From NCBI GenBank assembly GCA_021166835.1, contig JAJPEN010000006.1, forward strand, positions 36,296 to 100,295: DNA of 64,000 nucleotides. The letters are read 5' to 3'. Shown in pieces: positions 36,978 to 44,711 of the stretch (positions are counted from its first letter, which is position 1; each line of letters starts with the position of its first letter). The translations under genes were made by a program, and so were the position numbers. The notes below the pieces were generated by a model. That model saw only the letters and a list, made by a program, of their open reading frames with translations. It was not told where the DNA came from and ran no database searches. This DNA is from Burkholderiaceae bacterium (GTDB lineage: Bacteria; Pseudomonadota; Gammaproteobacteria; Burkholderiales; Burkholderiaceae).

Positions 36978-38378
36978 ATGCCCTCCTCCTCCCGCGCCGA
37001 CGCCTTCGTCTTCTTCGGCGCCACCGGCGATCTCGCCTACGGCAAGATCTTCCCGGCGCTCGCCGCGCTCGTGCGCGACCGGCAGCTCGACATGCCGATC
37101 GTCGGCGTCGCCCGCTCCCCGATGTCGATCGAGGAGTTCCGCAAGCGCGCGCGCTCCAGCCTGGAAGCGAAGGGGCCGGTCGACGAGCGCGCGTGGCAGG
37201 CGCTGTGCCGACTGCTGCGCTACCTCTCCGGCGATTACCGCGACCCGGACACCTTCCGGCGCCTGCGCAGGGAGCTGGGCGAAGCCTCGCACCCGCTGCA
37301 CTATCTCGCGATTCCGCCTTCGATGTTCGAGACCGTGCTGCACGGTCTGGCGCAGGCCGGCTGCACCGAAGGCGCGAGCGTCATCGTCGAGAAGCCCTTC
37401 GGACGCGACCTCGAATCGGCGCAGGAGCTGAACCGCACGCTGCACGCGCACTTCCCCGAGTCGTCGGTGTTCCGCATCGACCACTATCTCGGCAAGGAGG
37501 CGGTGCAGAACCTGCTCTATTTCCGCTTCGCCAATTCCTTCGTCGAGCCGCTGTGGAACCGCACGCACATCGCATCGGTGCAGATCACGATGGCCGAAGC
37601 CTTCGGCGTGAAAGACCGGGGCGCCTTCTATGACGGCGTCGGGGCGATCCGCGACGTCGTGCAGAACCACCTGCTGCAGGTGGTGTCGCTGCTGGCGATG
37701 GATGCGCCGATCGGCAGCGACGCCGAGTCGATGCGCTCGGAGAAACTGCGCCTGTTTCGCGCGATGCGTCCGCTCGATCCGTCGCACGTGGTACGCGGGC
37801 AGTTCGACGGTTATCGCGACGTGCACGGCGTCGCTCCGCACTCGGAGGTGGAGACCTTCGTCGCGCTGCGGCTGCAGATCGAGACCTGGCGTTGGGCGGG
37901 CGTGCCCTTCTACATCCGCGCGGGCAAGTGCCTGCCGGTGACGGCCACCGAAGTCTTCGTCGACCTGAAGACGCCGCCGATGGCCGTCTTCGACCCGGTC
38001 TCGGGCGCGCGGTCGAACTACTTCCGCTTCCAGCTCGGCCCCGAGGTGATCGTCTCGATCGGCGCGCGCGCGAAGAAGCCGGGCGACGCGATGGTCGGCG
38101 AGGGCGTCGAGCTGGTCGCCACCTGCTGTCCGGACAACGGCGGTCGCGGCGCCTACGACCGGCTGATCGGCGACGCGCTGCGCGGCGACTCGTCGCTGTT
38201 CACGCGCGACGACACGGTGGAGGCCGCCTGGCGCGTCGTCGATTCGGCGCTGCACGACGACCGGCCGGTGCTGCCGTATGAGCCCGGAAGCTGGGGGCCG
38301 TCGGCGGCCGCGAAGATCGTCGCCGACGGCGAGCCGTGGCACGACCCGCATCCGCGGGCGGGAGGCGCAACGAAATGA
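36978..38378 (+). CDS. zwf: Glucose-6-phosphate dehydrogenase
   Basis: A 466-residue enzyme of the oxidative pentose phosphate pathway. [19 protein letters not shown] is the dinucleotide-binding start and RIDHYLGKE (about residue 166) the active-site signature. In most family members basic residues follow GDLA and contact the NADP 2-phosphate; here the residues are Tyr-Gly before the Lys, hinting at weaker NADP preference. ATGA overlap with tkt. Divergent from the exopolysaccharide operon. Confidence 0.95.
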   Translation: MPSSSRADAFVFFGATGDLAYGKIFPALAALVRDRQLDMPIVGVARSPMSIEEFRKRARSSLEAKGPVDERAWQALCRLLRYLSGDYRDPDTFRRLRRELGEASHPLHYLAIPPSMFETVLHGLAQAGCTEGASVIVEKPFGRDLESAQELNRTLHAHFPESSVFRIDHYLGKEAVQNLLYFRFANSFVEPLWNRTHIASVQITMAEAFGVKDRGAFYDGVGAIRDVVQNHLLQVVSLLAMDAPIGSDAESMRSEKLRLFRAMRPLDPSHVVRGQFDGYRDVHGVAPHSEVETFVALRLQIETWRWAGVPFYIRAGKCLPVTATEVFVDLKTPPMAVFDPVSGARSNYFRFQLGPEVIVSIGARAKKPGDAMVGEGVELVATCCPDNGGRGAYDRLIGDALRGDSSLFTRDDTVEAAWRVVDSALHDDRPVLPYEPGSWGPSAAAKIVADGEPWHDPHPRAGGATK

Positions 38379-40450
38379 AGGGCCATAGCCGAAAAGCGTT
38401 CGACGAGGTCGACGCGCGCTGCGTCGACACCTTGCGTTTCCTGTCGGTGGACATGGTGCAGAAGGCCGACAGCGGCCATCCGGGGCTGCCGCTCGACGCG
38501 GCGCCGATGGCCTGGGTACTGTGGAGCCGCTTCCTGCATCACGATCCCACCGATCCGCACTGGCCCGATCGCGACCGCTTCGTGCTGTCGGCCGGCCACG
38601 GCTCGGCGCTGCTCTACGCGCTGCTCTTTCTCACCGGCTACGAGCTGTCGCTCGACGACCTGAAACAGTTCCGGCAATGGGGAAGTCGCACCGCGGGGCA
38701 TCCCGAGCGCGGACACGCGCCGGGAATCGAAGTGACCACCGGGCCGCTCGGCCAGGGGCTGTCGAACGCGGTGGGCATGGCAATCGCCGAGGCGCAGCTC
38801 GCCGCGCGCTACAACCGGCCCGAACACGAGTTGATCGACCATCGCACCTTCGTGCTGGCGAGCGACGGCGACCTGATGGAAGGCGTGGCGTCCGAGGCGG
38901 CTTCGCTCGCCGGGCACCTGAAGCTCGGCAAGCTCATCGTGCTCTACGACGACAACCACGTGACGCTCGCCGCCGGCACGCCGATCACCTTCAGCGAGGA
39001 TCGCGCCGCGCGCTTCGCCGCCTACGGGTGGCACACGCAGACGGTGGACGACGGCAACGACCTCGACGCGCTCGACGCGGCGATCGCCGCCGCCTGCGAC
39101 GAGCCGCAGCGCCCGTCGCTCGTGCTCGTGCGCACGCACATCGGCTACGGCTCGCCCGAACAGGACAGCTACAAGGCGCATGGCTCGCCGCTGGGCGACG
39201 AAAACGTCGCAGCCACGAAGCGCAGGCTCGGCTGGCCCGAAGCGCCGGCCTTTCTCGTGCCCGATGAGGCGCGCGCCCGGGCGCGCGAGGCGATCGAGCG
39301 CGGGCGGAAGTGGACGGACGAATGGCGTGCGAAGCTCGTCGCGTACGAGGCCGTGTACTCCTCCGAAGCGGCCGAGTTGCAGCGCCGGCTGCGCGCGGAA
39401 CTGCCCTCCGGCTGGGATGCGCAGATTCCGACCTTCCCGGCCGACGCGAAGGGCGTGGCCACGCGCGTCGCCGGCGGCAAGGTGCTGAACGCGATCGCCG
39501 CCCGGCTGCCGGCGCTTACCGGCGGTTCGGCCGACCTCGATCCGTCGACGCACACCGCGCTGAAAGGGATGGGCGAGTTCAACCCGGTGCCGGCGATGAC
39601 GCCGAAACCGCAGGACAGGCCCAACGGCGACTGGAGTTACGCCGGCCGGAACATCCACTTCGGCGTGCGCGAGCACGCGATGGGCGCGATCCTCAACGGC
39701 CTCGCCGCGCATGGCGCGATGCTGCCCTTCGGCGCCACCTTCCTCACTTTCTCCGACTACATGCGACCGCCGATGCGCCTGGCCGCGCTGATGGGGCTGC
39801 AGGTGTTCTACGTGTTCACGCACGACAGCCTTGCGCTCGGCGAGGACGGACCGACGCATCAGCCGGTGGAGCAGATCGCCGGCTTGCGCGCGGTGCCGAA
39901 CCTGAACGTGATCCGTCCCTGCGATGCGAACGAGACGGCGGTGGCGTGGCGCGTGGCGATCGAGACGCGCGATCGGCCTACCGCGCTGATTCTCACGCGG
40001 CAGAACGTGCCGGTGCTGGATCGGGGGGTGTTCGCTTCGGCCGACGGGTTGCGGCGGGGGGCATATGTGCTGAAGGACTTCGAGGGATCGGGCCAGGCGC
40101 CGCCCGCGTTGATCCTGATCGCGACCGGCAGCGAAGTCTCGCTCGCCCTGCAGGCGGCGGAGAAGCTTGCGGCCGATGGAGTTGCGGTGCGCGTCGTCTC
40201 GATGCCGTGCTGGGAGCTGTTCGAGGCGCAGGACGACGCGTATCGGGAGTCGGTGCTGCCTTGCGCCGTTCGCGCGCGCGTCGCGATCGAAGCGGCGTCG
40301 CCGATGGGGTGGGAGCGCTGGGTGGGCGATGCGGGAGATGTGATCGGCGTCGACCGGTTCGGCGCATCGGCGCCAGGCGAGGAAGTGATGCGGCGCTATG
40401 GGTTCGACGCGGCGAACGTCGTCGAGCGGGCGCGACGGCTCATGGGGTGA
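38375..40450 (+). CDS. tkt: Transketolase
   Basis: A 691-residue thiamine diphosphate enzyme transferring two-carbon ketol units in the pentose phosphate pathway. [16 protein letters not shown] is the N-terminal signature; [18 protein letters not shown] with YDDN is the ThDP/metal motif; [11 protein letters not shown] belongs to the pyrimidine domain. Length is typical (660-690). The start ATG 38375 has GGAGG upstream and overlaps the zwf stop. The next minus-strand sequence, a decayed hepT, ends 8 bp away. Confidence 0.95.
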   Translation: MKGHSRKAFDEVDARCVDTLRFLSVDMVQKADSGHPGLPLDAAPMAWVLWSRFLHHDPTDPHWPDRDRFVLSAGHGSALLYALLFLTGYELSLDDLKQFRQWGSRTAGHPERGHAPGIEVTTGPLGQGLSNAVGMAIAEAQLAARYNRPEHELIDHRTFVLASDGDLMEGVASEAASLAGHLKLGKLIVLYDDNHVTLAAGTPITFSEDRAARFAAYGWHTQTVDDGNDLDALDAAIAAACDEPQRPSLVLVRTHIGYGSPEQDSYKAHGSPLGDENVAATKRRLGWPEAPAFLVPDEARARAREAIERGRKWTDEWRAKLVAYEAVYSSEAAELQRRLRAELPSGWDAQIPTFPADAKGVATRVAGGKVLNAIAARLPALTGGSADLDPSTHTALKGMGEFNPVPAMTPKPQDRPNGDWSYAGRNIHFGVREHAMGAILNGLAAHGAMLPFGATFLTFSDYMRPPMRLAALMGLQVFYVFTHDSLALGEDGPTHQPVEQIAGLRAVPNLNVIRPCDANETAVAWRVAIETRDRPTALILTRQNVPVLDRGVFASADGLRRGAYVLKDFEGSGQAPPALILIATGSEVSLALQAAEKLAADGVAVRVVSMPCWELFEAQDDAYRESVLPCAVRARVAIEAASPMGWERWVGDAGDVIGVDRFGASAPGEEVMRRYGFDAANVVERARRLMG

Positions 40451-40457
40451 CCCTCGT

Positions 40458-40728
40458 TCACATTCTTCGCCGCACGGCGGAAAGCGAAGTCGAGCAGGTC
40501 GACCAGGCGATTGCACGATGTCCTTCACGATCTCCAGCGCGACGTCTTCGTATCGATGTGGGAGGCGACGTCGATCGCCGCCTGCGCCGCGAGCTGGAGC
40601 GTATGGACGACGAATCGTTCTTCACGGATGTCGTCGTCGATCGCATCGAGCCGCGCCAGCGAGCGTAGTTCGGCGATGCACGTCTCGATGAAAGCGAGCT
40701 TCTTGTGAACCAGGTCACGATCGACCAT
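40458..40728 (-). pseudogene. hepT: Decayed HepT-like toxin gene
   Basis: The first 57 codons from ATG 40728 read as a HepT (DUF86/HEPN) toxin N-terminus (HKKLAFIETCIAELRSLA, HTLQLAAQAAIDVASHI). The frame then closes at TGA 40525. Fragments of a HepT C-terminus remain in other frames: YEDVALEIVKDIVQ, then RLVDLLDFA, then AVRRRM and a stop at 40458. The central part with the catalytic RX4-6H motif is missing, about 45 codons. So there is an internal deletion plus further frameshifts. It overlaps the antitoxin gene mntA at its start. Confidence 0.7.
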
Positions 40729-41128
40729 CGGCACGCTCCGCGACGCGGCGGTATCGGTCCAGGTGCGGCTTCAGGTCGAAGAACTCGTTGCGCGCCTTGA
40801 CCTCGAAGCGCACGCGCGCGTCGCGATCATGCTCGACGAGGAGTACGCCGTCGCGCAGCACCCTGTGAATCAGGTCGACCGGAGCGCGGTTCAGGATCAC
40901 CAGATCGACCGGGAGCCCCGTTGCCGCCTCGACGTCCCCACCCATCGCAGTTGCGGAGGCGTCGAGCGTCGGAGGCGGATCGCGCTCGAGAAGAACCGCG
41001 ATATCGATGTCGCTGTCGGGACGCGCATTGCCGCGAGCCACGCTGCCGAAGAGCCACGCGCAGATGACTCCGTCGGAATGCGTGTCGAAGTACGTGCGTA
41101 ACGTCGCGACGCCGGAGTCGGTGTCCAT
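40715..41128 (-). CDS. mntA: MntA-type nucleotidyltransferase antitoxin
   Basis: A 137-residue minimal nucleotidyltransferase. AWLFGSVARGNARPDSDIDI is the GSX10DXD motif. In type VII toxin-antitoxin systems MntA adds AMP to a tyrosine of HepT to neutralise it. Here the cognate toxin gene directly downstream is broken, so this is an orphan antitoxin. Overlap of 14 bp with the hepT start. Little Shine-Dalgarno sequence upstream of ATG 41128. Confidence 0.85.
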   Translation of the reverse strand: MDTDSGVATLRTYFDTHSDGVICAWLFGSVARGNARPDSDIDIAVLLERDPPPTLDASATAMGGDVEAATGLPVDLVILNRAPVDLIHRVLRDGVLLVEHDRDARVRFEVKARNEFFDLKPHLDRYRRVAERADGRS

Positions 41129-41235
41129 GACACAAGGCTACCATCGCGCAAGGGCCGCAGTACCCTCAGACCCAGCCTACTGCGCAGCCAGCCCGAGCGC
41201 GACCGAGTCGGGCTTCCAGATGAAGCGTTTTCGCT

Positions 41236-41253
41236 CGTGGAATTGATTCCACG
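41236..41253. repeat. 18-bp inverted repeat between mntA and vapC
   Basis: CGTGGAAT and ATTCCACG arms of 8 bp separated by TG. It lies in the 226-bp space upstream of mntA and downstream of vapC. It may be an operator for mntA or a weak hairpin; no T-run follows on either strand, so a terminator is not supported. Nothing else was recognised in 41129-41354. Confidence 0.5.
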
Positions 41254-41354
41254 GTCGAAGCCGCTACAAACGGAAGCGCGAAAATTGCCTTCGCTCGACG
41301 CGTCACGTACCAGCGGCATTGTCCGCCGAGCTCGACCGATTATCCTGAGCTATT

Positions 41355-41813
41355 TCAGTTGCGCGGCGCGCCGAGATGTTGTCTCGCAGCGTTCGCCAGC
41401 TTGCGATCGAACGTGGCAAGCGGCGCCTTCAGTTCCCCCGCGAGCCAGAGATACGCGGAGTCGTACGCCGTGAGGGCATAGCGGCGTGCCAGTTCGAAGC
41501 TGCCTTTGATATCGACGCGATGAAGGGTTACCTCGAGCGCGTCGAGCCCGTCGAGTACCGCGAGTACCTCGGCCTCGTCGGCCGTACTCGCCTTCTTCAG
41601 CGCAACGCTTGCAATCTCGTACTCCAGCAACTCGGGCGCATGAAGCTTGCATCGTCGCATCACTCCGCGCGCCTGCTCTTCGAGTGCCGGTTCCCGGAAG
41701 AGTGCTGCGACGAGAACGCTGCAGTCAACGACAAGCGGCGGAAGCACGCGATATGCAGCCGGCGGCTCTGCAACGTAAAGCTGAGTTGCGCCGCGCCGCG
41801 CGCCGTCACTCAA
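41355..41813 (-). CDS. vapC: PIN-domain ribonuclease toxin VapC
   Basis: A PIN-domain toxin of 152 residues from TTG 41813, or 130 residues from GTG 41747. Acidic active-site residues are visible: VVDCSVLV, LLEYEIAS, AYDSAYLWLA and TFDRKLA. VapC toxins cut RNA, often tRNA. The TTG start overlaps the vapB stop as TTGA, implying coupling, but the family normally starts just before VVDCS, which favours GTG 41747. Confidence 0.85.
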   Translation of the reverse strand: MSDGARRGATQLYVAEPPAAYRVLPPLVVDCSVLVAALFREPALEEQARGVMRRCKLHAPELLEYEIASVALKKASTADEAEVLAVLDGLDALEVTLHRVDIKGSFELARRYALTAYDSAYLWLAGELKAPLATFDRKLANAARQHLGAPRN

Positions 41814-42112
41814 CGTTCGTCCCTCGCTGCCCGAATGATGTCTACGCCGAGTGGAACGTCTGCCGGCGGATCCGGAAAACGGGCCCGAAGCGAATCCACG
41901 ACTTCATCTATGGACTTGACCCCATCGCGGTTGGCACGGCGGCGTGACGCGCCCAAGGCCGGCGATGGCTCAGCCTCGGCCGTCGCCGCTTCGATGATCG
42001 CCATCAACTCGCGCTGCAGGGAGCGGTGGTTCCGAGCGGCACGCGCGCGCAGGCGCTCGGCGAGATCGACGGGAACTCCCTTGATGGACAGGTTTACGAC
42101 GTGTTCCGACAT
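41810..42112 (-). CDS. vapB: Ribbon-helix-helix antitoxin, FitA/VapB type
   Basis: A 100-residue antitoxin. LSIKGVPVDLAERLRARA and NHRSLQRELMAIIEAA form the strand-helix-helix DNA-binding domain; the acidic and basic C-terminal half would bind the PIN toxin. GGAGAG lies 7 bp before ATG 42112. The upstream region carries three CGTTCCGGA repeats, the probable operator for autorepression. Confidence 0.85.
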   Translation of the reverse strand: MSEHVVNLSIKGVPVDLAERLRARAARNHRSLQRELMAIIEAATAEAEPSPALGASRRRANRDGVKSIDEVVDSLRARFPDPPADVPLGVDIIRAARDER

Positions 42113-42126
42113 CTGTACTCTCCGAC

Positions 42127-42170
42127 GGATCCGTTCCGGATTTTACTTCGTTCCGGATCCGTTCCGGAAC
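42127..42170. promoter_or_regulatory. vapBC promoter and operator with repeated CGTTCCGGA
   Basis: CGTTCCGGA occurs at 42132-42140, 42149-42157 and 42160-42168; the longer GGATCCGTTCCGGA occurs twice, 28 bp apart. GTTCCGGAAC at 42161-42170 is a perfect palindrome. On the minus strand TTCCGG (42164-42169), 18 bp and TAAAAT (42140-42145) can form a promoter for vapB lying within the repeats, as expected for an autoregulated toxin-antitoxin operon. Confidence 0.65.
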
Positions 42171-42250
42171 CGCTGCCTTCGACGTGATGGGTCCGAACGA
42201 CAGCAGCAAGCGGGCGCGGCGTGCGTTTGGCAAGCAAGAGCGCGTTGCCG

Positions 42251-43084
42251 TCAGTACCGATCCTTTCGATCCCGATAACCGTCCTTACGTGAACCGCGCG
42301 CAATTCCCTCGAGTTCGTCGGGCTCAGGCACCGGCGTCACGAGCTCGCCCTTCGCGCCCTTCCCCCCGGGCCCGAACGCCACGCCTTCGACGAGTACATC
42401 CACGCCGGCCTCACATCGAACCGACGCTGCCGGAATTTTCTCTCCCACGCGCCATCGCTGCACCGCATCGCGCTTGGACTCCCCCGCGACGAGAAACAAC
42501 ACCTGGCGTGATCGCCCCAGCCGCGCGGCGCTCATCGACACCCGTTCGGGCGGCGGCTTCGGAGCGCCGAACACCGGCAGCGCATCCGGTGCATCGGCCC
42601 CTTCGCCGCGTTCGTGCGCTCCGGGAAAGAGGCTCGCGGTATGTCCGTCTTCGCCTAGACCGAGCAGAACCAGATCGAAGTCGTCGACACCGGCAAGCGT
42701 GCGCCGATAGGCTTCGGCGCCGGCTGCCGGCCCCTTCTCGGCCGGGATGACATGGATCGCCTCGCGAGGGATCGCGACACGATCGAGCCACGCGTCGAAG
42801 GCCATGCGGTCGTTGCGCTCGACATCGCCTCGCGCAACGCAGCGCTCGTCGCCGAAGTACACCTCCCAGCGCGGCCATTCCGTGTCGAGCGCCCCGAGGT
42901 TCCGGTAGACGTTGCGCGGCGTCTCGCCGCCGGCGAGCACGATCCGGAAACGGCCTCTGTGCGCGAAGGCATTCCGCGCGGCGCTGGCTACGCGCCCGGA
43001 CGCTTCAGCCTCGAGCGCGCTGCGTGTCGGAAGGACATGCCAGCGCGTGGGTCCAGCGACCGCGTCGGCGCCTTTCGGCTTCAT
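42251..43084 (-). CDS. pgl: 6-phosphogluconolactonase
   Basis: A 277-residue enzyme hydrolysing 6-phosphogluconolactone, the step after Zwf. FRIVLAGGETPRNVYRNL and the signature GLGEDGHTASLFPG are present. The C-terminus carries about 25 extra charged residues after GVAFGPGGK compared with usual lengths near 240. ATG 43084 has AGGG 5 bp before it. It lies 29 bp downstream of the tumA antitoxin gene on the same strand and may be read from the toxin-antitoxin promoter. Confidence 0.88.
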   Translation of the reverse strand: MKPKGADAVAGPTRWHVLPTRSALEAEASGRVASAARNAFAHRGRFRIVLAGGETPRNVYRNLGALDTEWPRWEVYFGDERCVARGDVERNDRMAFDAWLDRVAIPREAIHVIPAEKGPAAGAEAYRRTLAGVDDFDLVLLGLGEDGHTASLFPGAHERGEGADAPDALPVFGAPKPPPERVSMSAARLGRSRQVLFLVAGESKRDAVQRWRVGEKIPAASVRCEAGVDVLVEGVAFGPGGKGAKGELVTPVPEPDELEGIARGSRKDGYRDRKDRY

Positions 43085-43113
43085 ATGCCCTGCTCGCTGC
43101 CACCGCCCGAAAT

Positions 43114-43461
43114 TCACGCGGCCTGCAACATGAACTCCACCTTCACTGCGTCGTAGGGGAACACGATGCCGCCGCTTTCCGTGCGATCCAGCACGCCCGC
43201 GTCGAGAAGGGCTTTCACGTCGCCGTGCACGGCCTTCACGTCGCGATCTACCCGACGCGCAGCCTCGCGAATGGACACCGGCCCGGCACCGCACAGCGCC
43301 TTCAGAAGTTCCCAGCGCTTGGCGGTCAACACCTTCCAGAGCAGCTCCGGCGTTGCGAAGGAGATCCTCGCGCTGCTCGATCGCTTGCCGCTCTTCCAGG
43401 CGCGGACGAAATCGGCCAACGCTTCATTCGGGTCACGAACGTCGAGCGTCACGATCTTCAC
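43114..43461 (-). CDS. tumA: HTH antitoxin of the TumA/HVO_A0114 type
   Basis: A 115-residue protein with a winged-helix domain (LLKALCGAGPVSIREAARRV, DVKALLDAGVLDR). Such regulators are the antitoxins of TumE-type toxins. GTG 43461 is chosen because GAGGTGG precedes it by about 5 bp; the start lies inside the 3-prime end of tumE (29-bp overlap). It probably represses the promoter at 43747-43775. Confidence 0.8.
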   Translation of the reverse strand: MKIVTLDVRDPNEALADFVRAWKSGKRSSSARISFATPELLWKVLTAKRWELLKALCGAGPVSIREAARRVDRDVKAVHGDVKALLDAGVLDRTESGGIVFPYDAVKVEFMLQAA

Positions 43462-43738
43462 GATTCCACCTCTCGATATCGCGTCGAAAGTCTTTGATGA
43501 GCGCTTCCGGATCGCGGAAGTCGTATCGCCGCACGCTTCGACCCCAGTGACGGTGATCGCCCTTTCCAGACTCATTGTCGTAGCGAAGGACGCACCTGCG
43601 GTCGACCACATAGGCGAACCGATACTTGAATGCGTGGGCCGAACCGGAAACCGGTTCCGGAACCTGCCAAAGAACCAATTCTGCGAAAGCGTTCTCGGCA
43701 TAGACGATCCGCGTGCGAAGCAGTTCGACCGCCTGCAT
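43433..43738 (-). CDS. tumE: TumE-family toxin
   Basis: A 101-residue protein of the TumE (DUF6516) family: FAELVLWQVPEPVSGSAHAF, YRFAYVVDRRCVLRYDNESG and KGDHRHW are the conserved blocks. First gene of the tumE-tumA pair. Located between gnd and pgl. The toxin mechanism of the family is an RNase activity by report; not deducible here. Confidence 0.82.
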   Translation of the reverse strand: MQAVELLRTRIVYAENAFAELVLWQVPEPVSGSAHAFKYRFAYVVDRRCVLRYDNESGKGDHRHWGRSVRRYDFRDPEALIKDFRRDIERWNREDRDARRS

Positions 43739-43746
43739 GTCGTAGG

Positions 43747-43775
43747 ACGTTACAACCCGCGCAAAGTGTTGTCAA
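43747..43775 (-). promoter_or_regulatory. Promoter of tumE-tumA
   Basis: On the minus strand TTGACA (43770-43775), a 17-bp spacer and TAACGT (43747-43752). Spacing is optimal. The -35 box is covered by the inverted repeat at 43766-43787. The start point would fall near 43740, right at the tumE ATG, so the message would be nearly leaderless. Confidence 0.65.
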
Positions 43776-43787
43776 ATAGTACAACAC
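43766..43787. promoter_or_regulatory. Inverted repeat, probable TumA operator
   Basis: GTGTTGT and ACAACAC arms of 7 bp with an 8-bp AT-rich spacer. It overlaps the -35 box of the tumE promoter, an ideal place for repression by the winged-helix antitoxin. Confidence 0.6.
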
Positions 43788-43802
43788 GCCACCCGCGCGC
43801 CC

Positions 43803-44711
43803 CTACCCCTCCTTCCTCATCGCATGTCCCCCGAACTGATTCCGCAGCGCCGACAGCAGCTTGTCCGAAAACGATTCGTCGTCGCGCGAGCGCAGCCGTT
43901 CGATCAGCGACTGCGTGATCACCGGCGCCGGAACATTCAGCTCGATCGCCTCGGCCACCGTCCAGCGGCCTTCGCCCGAATCCTCCACGTACGGCGCGAT
44001 GCCTTCGAGTGTCGGGTTCTCCTCGAAGGCGCGCGCTGCGAGATCGAGCAGCCACGAACGCACGACGCTTCCGTGGCGCCAGATCTCGGCCACCTGGTGC
44101 AGGTCGATGTCGAAATCGGCCTTGTGCGAGAGCACCGAGAAGCCTTCGGCGTAGGCCTGCATCAGCCCGTACTCGATGCCGTTGTGCACCATCTTCGTGA
44201 AGTGCCCGGCGCCGCTAGTGCCGACGTGTCCCCAGCCGCGGTCGGGCGCCGGAGCCAGCGCCTCGAAGATCGGGCGCAACCGCTCGACGACCGCCTCGTC
44301 GCCGCCCACCATCAGGCTGTAGCCTTCGTCCAGGCCCCAGACGCCGCCGCTCGTTCCGGCGTCGACGTAGTCGATGCCGCGCTCGGCGCAGGCGCGCGCA
44401 CGGCGCTGCGAATCCTTGTAGAACGAGTTGCCGCCGTCGATCAGCGTGTCGCCTCGTTCGAGCAGTCCGCGCAGCGACTCTACGGTGCGCTCGGTGAGCG
44501 TGCCGGCAGGCACCATCGTCCATACCGCGCGCGGCTTCTCGAGCGCGGCGACGAGCGCTTCGAGCGACTCGACCGGTTCGCCGCCCCCCTTTGCGAGCGC
44601 CGCGCGCGCGTCGGGTTGCGGGTCGAAGCCGATCACCCTGTGCCCGGCGCGTACGAGACGCGTGGCCAGGTTCGCGCCCATGCGGCCCAGGCCGATCATT
44701 CCGAGTTGCAT
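43803..44711 (-). CDS. gnd: 6-phosphogluconate dehydrogenase (decarboxylating), short NAD-type
   Basis: A 302-residue enzyme of the oxidative pentose phosphate pathway, the short form also seen as GntZ/YqeC. MIGLGRMGANLATRL is the Rossmann motif; the second strand ends VIGFDPQ with an Asp, which favours NAD over NADP; IDGGNSFYKDSQRR and GTSGGVWGLDEGYSLMVGG are the substrate motifs; KMVHNGIEY has the catalytic Lys. Overlaps the glucoamylase-like gene by 16 bp. Confidence 0.92.
   Translation of the reverse strand: MQLGMIGLGRMGANLATRLVRAGHRVIGFDPQPDARAALAKGGGEPVESLEALVAALEKPRAVWTMVPAGTLTERTVESLRGLLERGDTLIDGGNSFYKDSQRRARACAERGIDYVDAGTSGGVWGLDEGYSLMVGGDEAVVERLRPIFEALAPAPDRGWGHVGTSGAGHFTKMVHNGIEYGLMQAYAEGFSVLSHKADFDIDLHQVAEIWRHGSVVRSWLLDLAARAFEENPTLEGIAPYVEDSGEGRWTVAEAIELNVPAPVITQSLIERLRSRDDESFSDKLLSALRNQFGGHAMRKEG

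Noticed and set aside
38153..40528. 791-codon minus-strand frame over tkt
   Set aside because: Antisense of transketolase; only its first residues (EIVKDIVQSP) are meaningful, as part of the decayed hepT.
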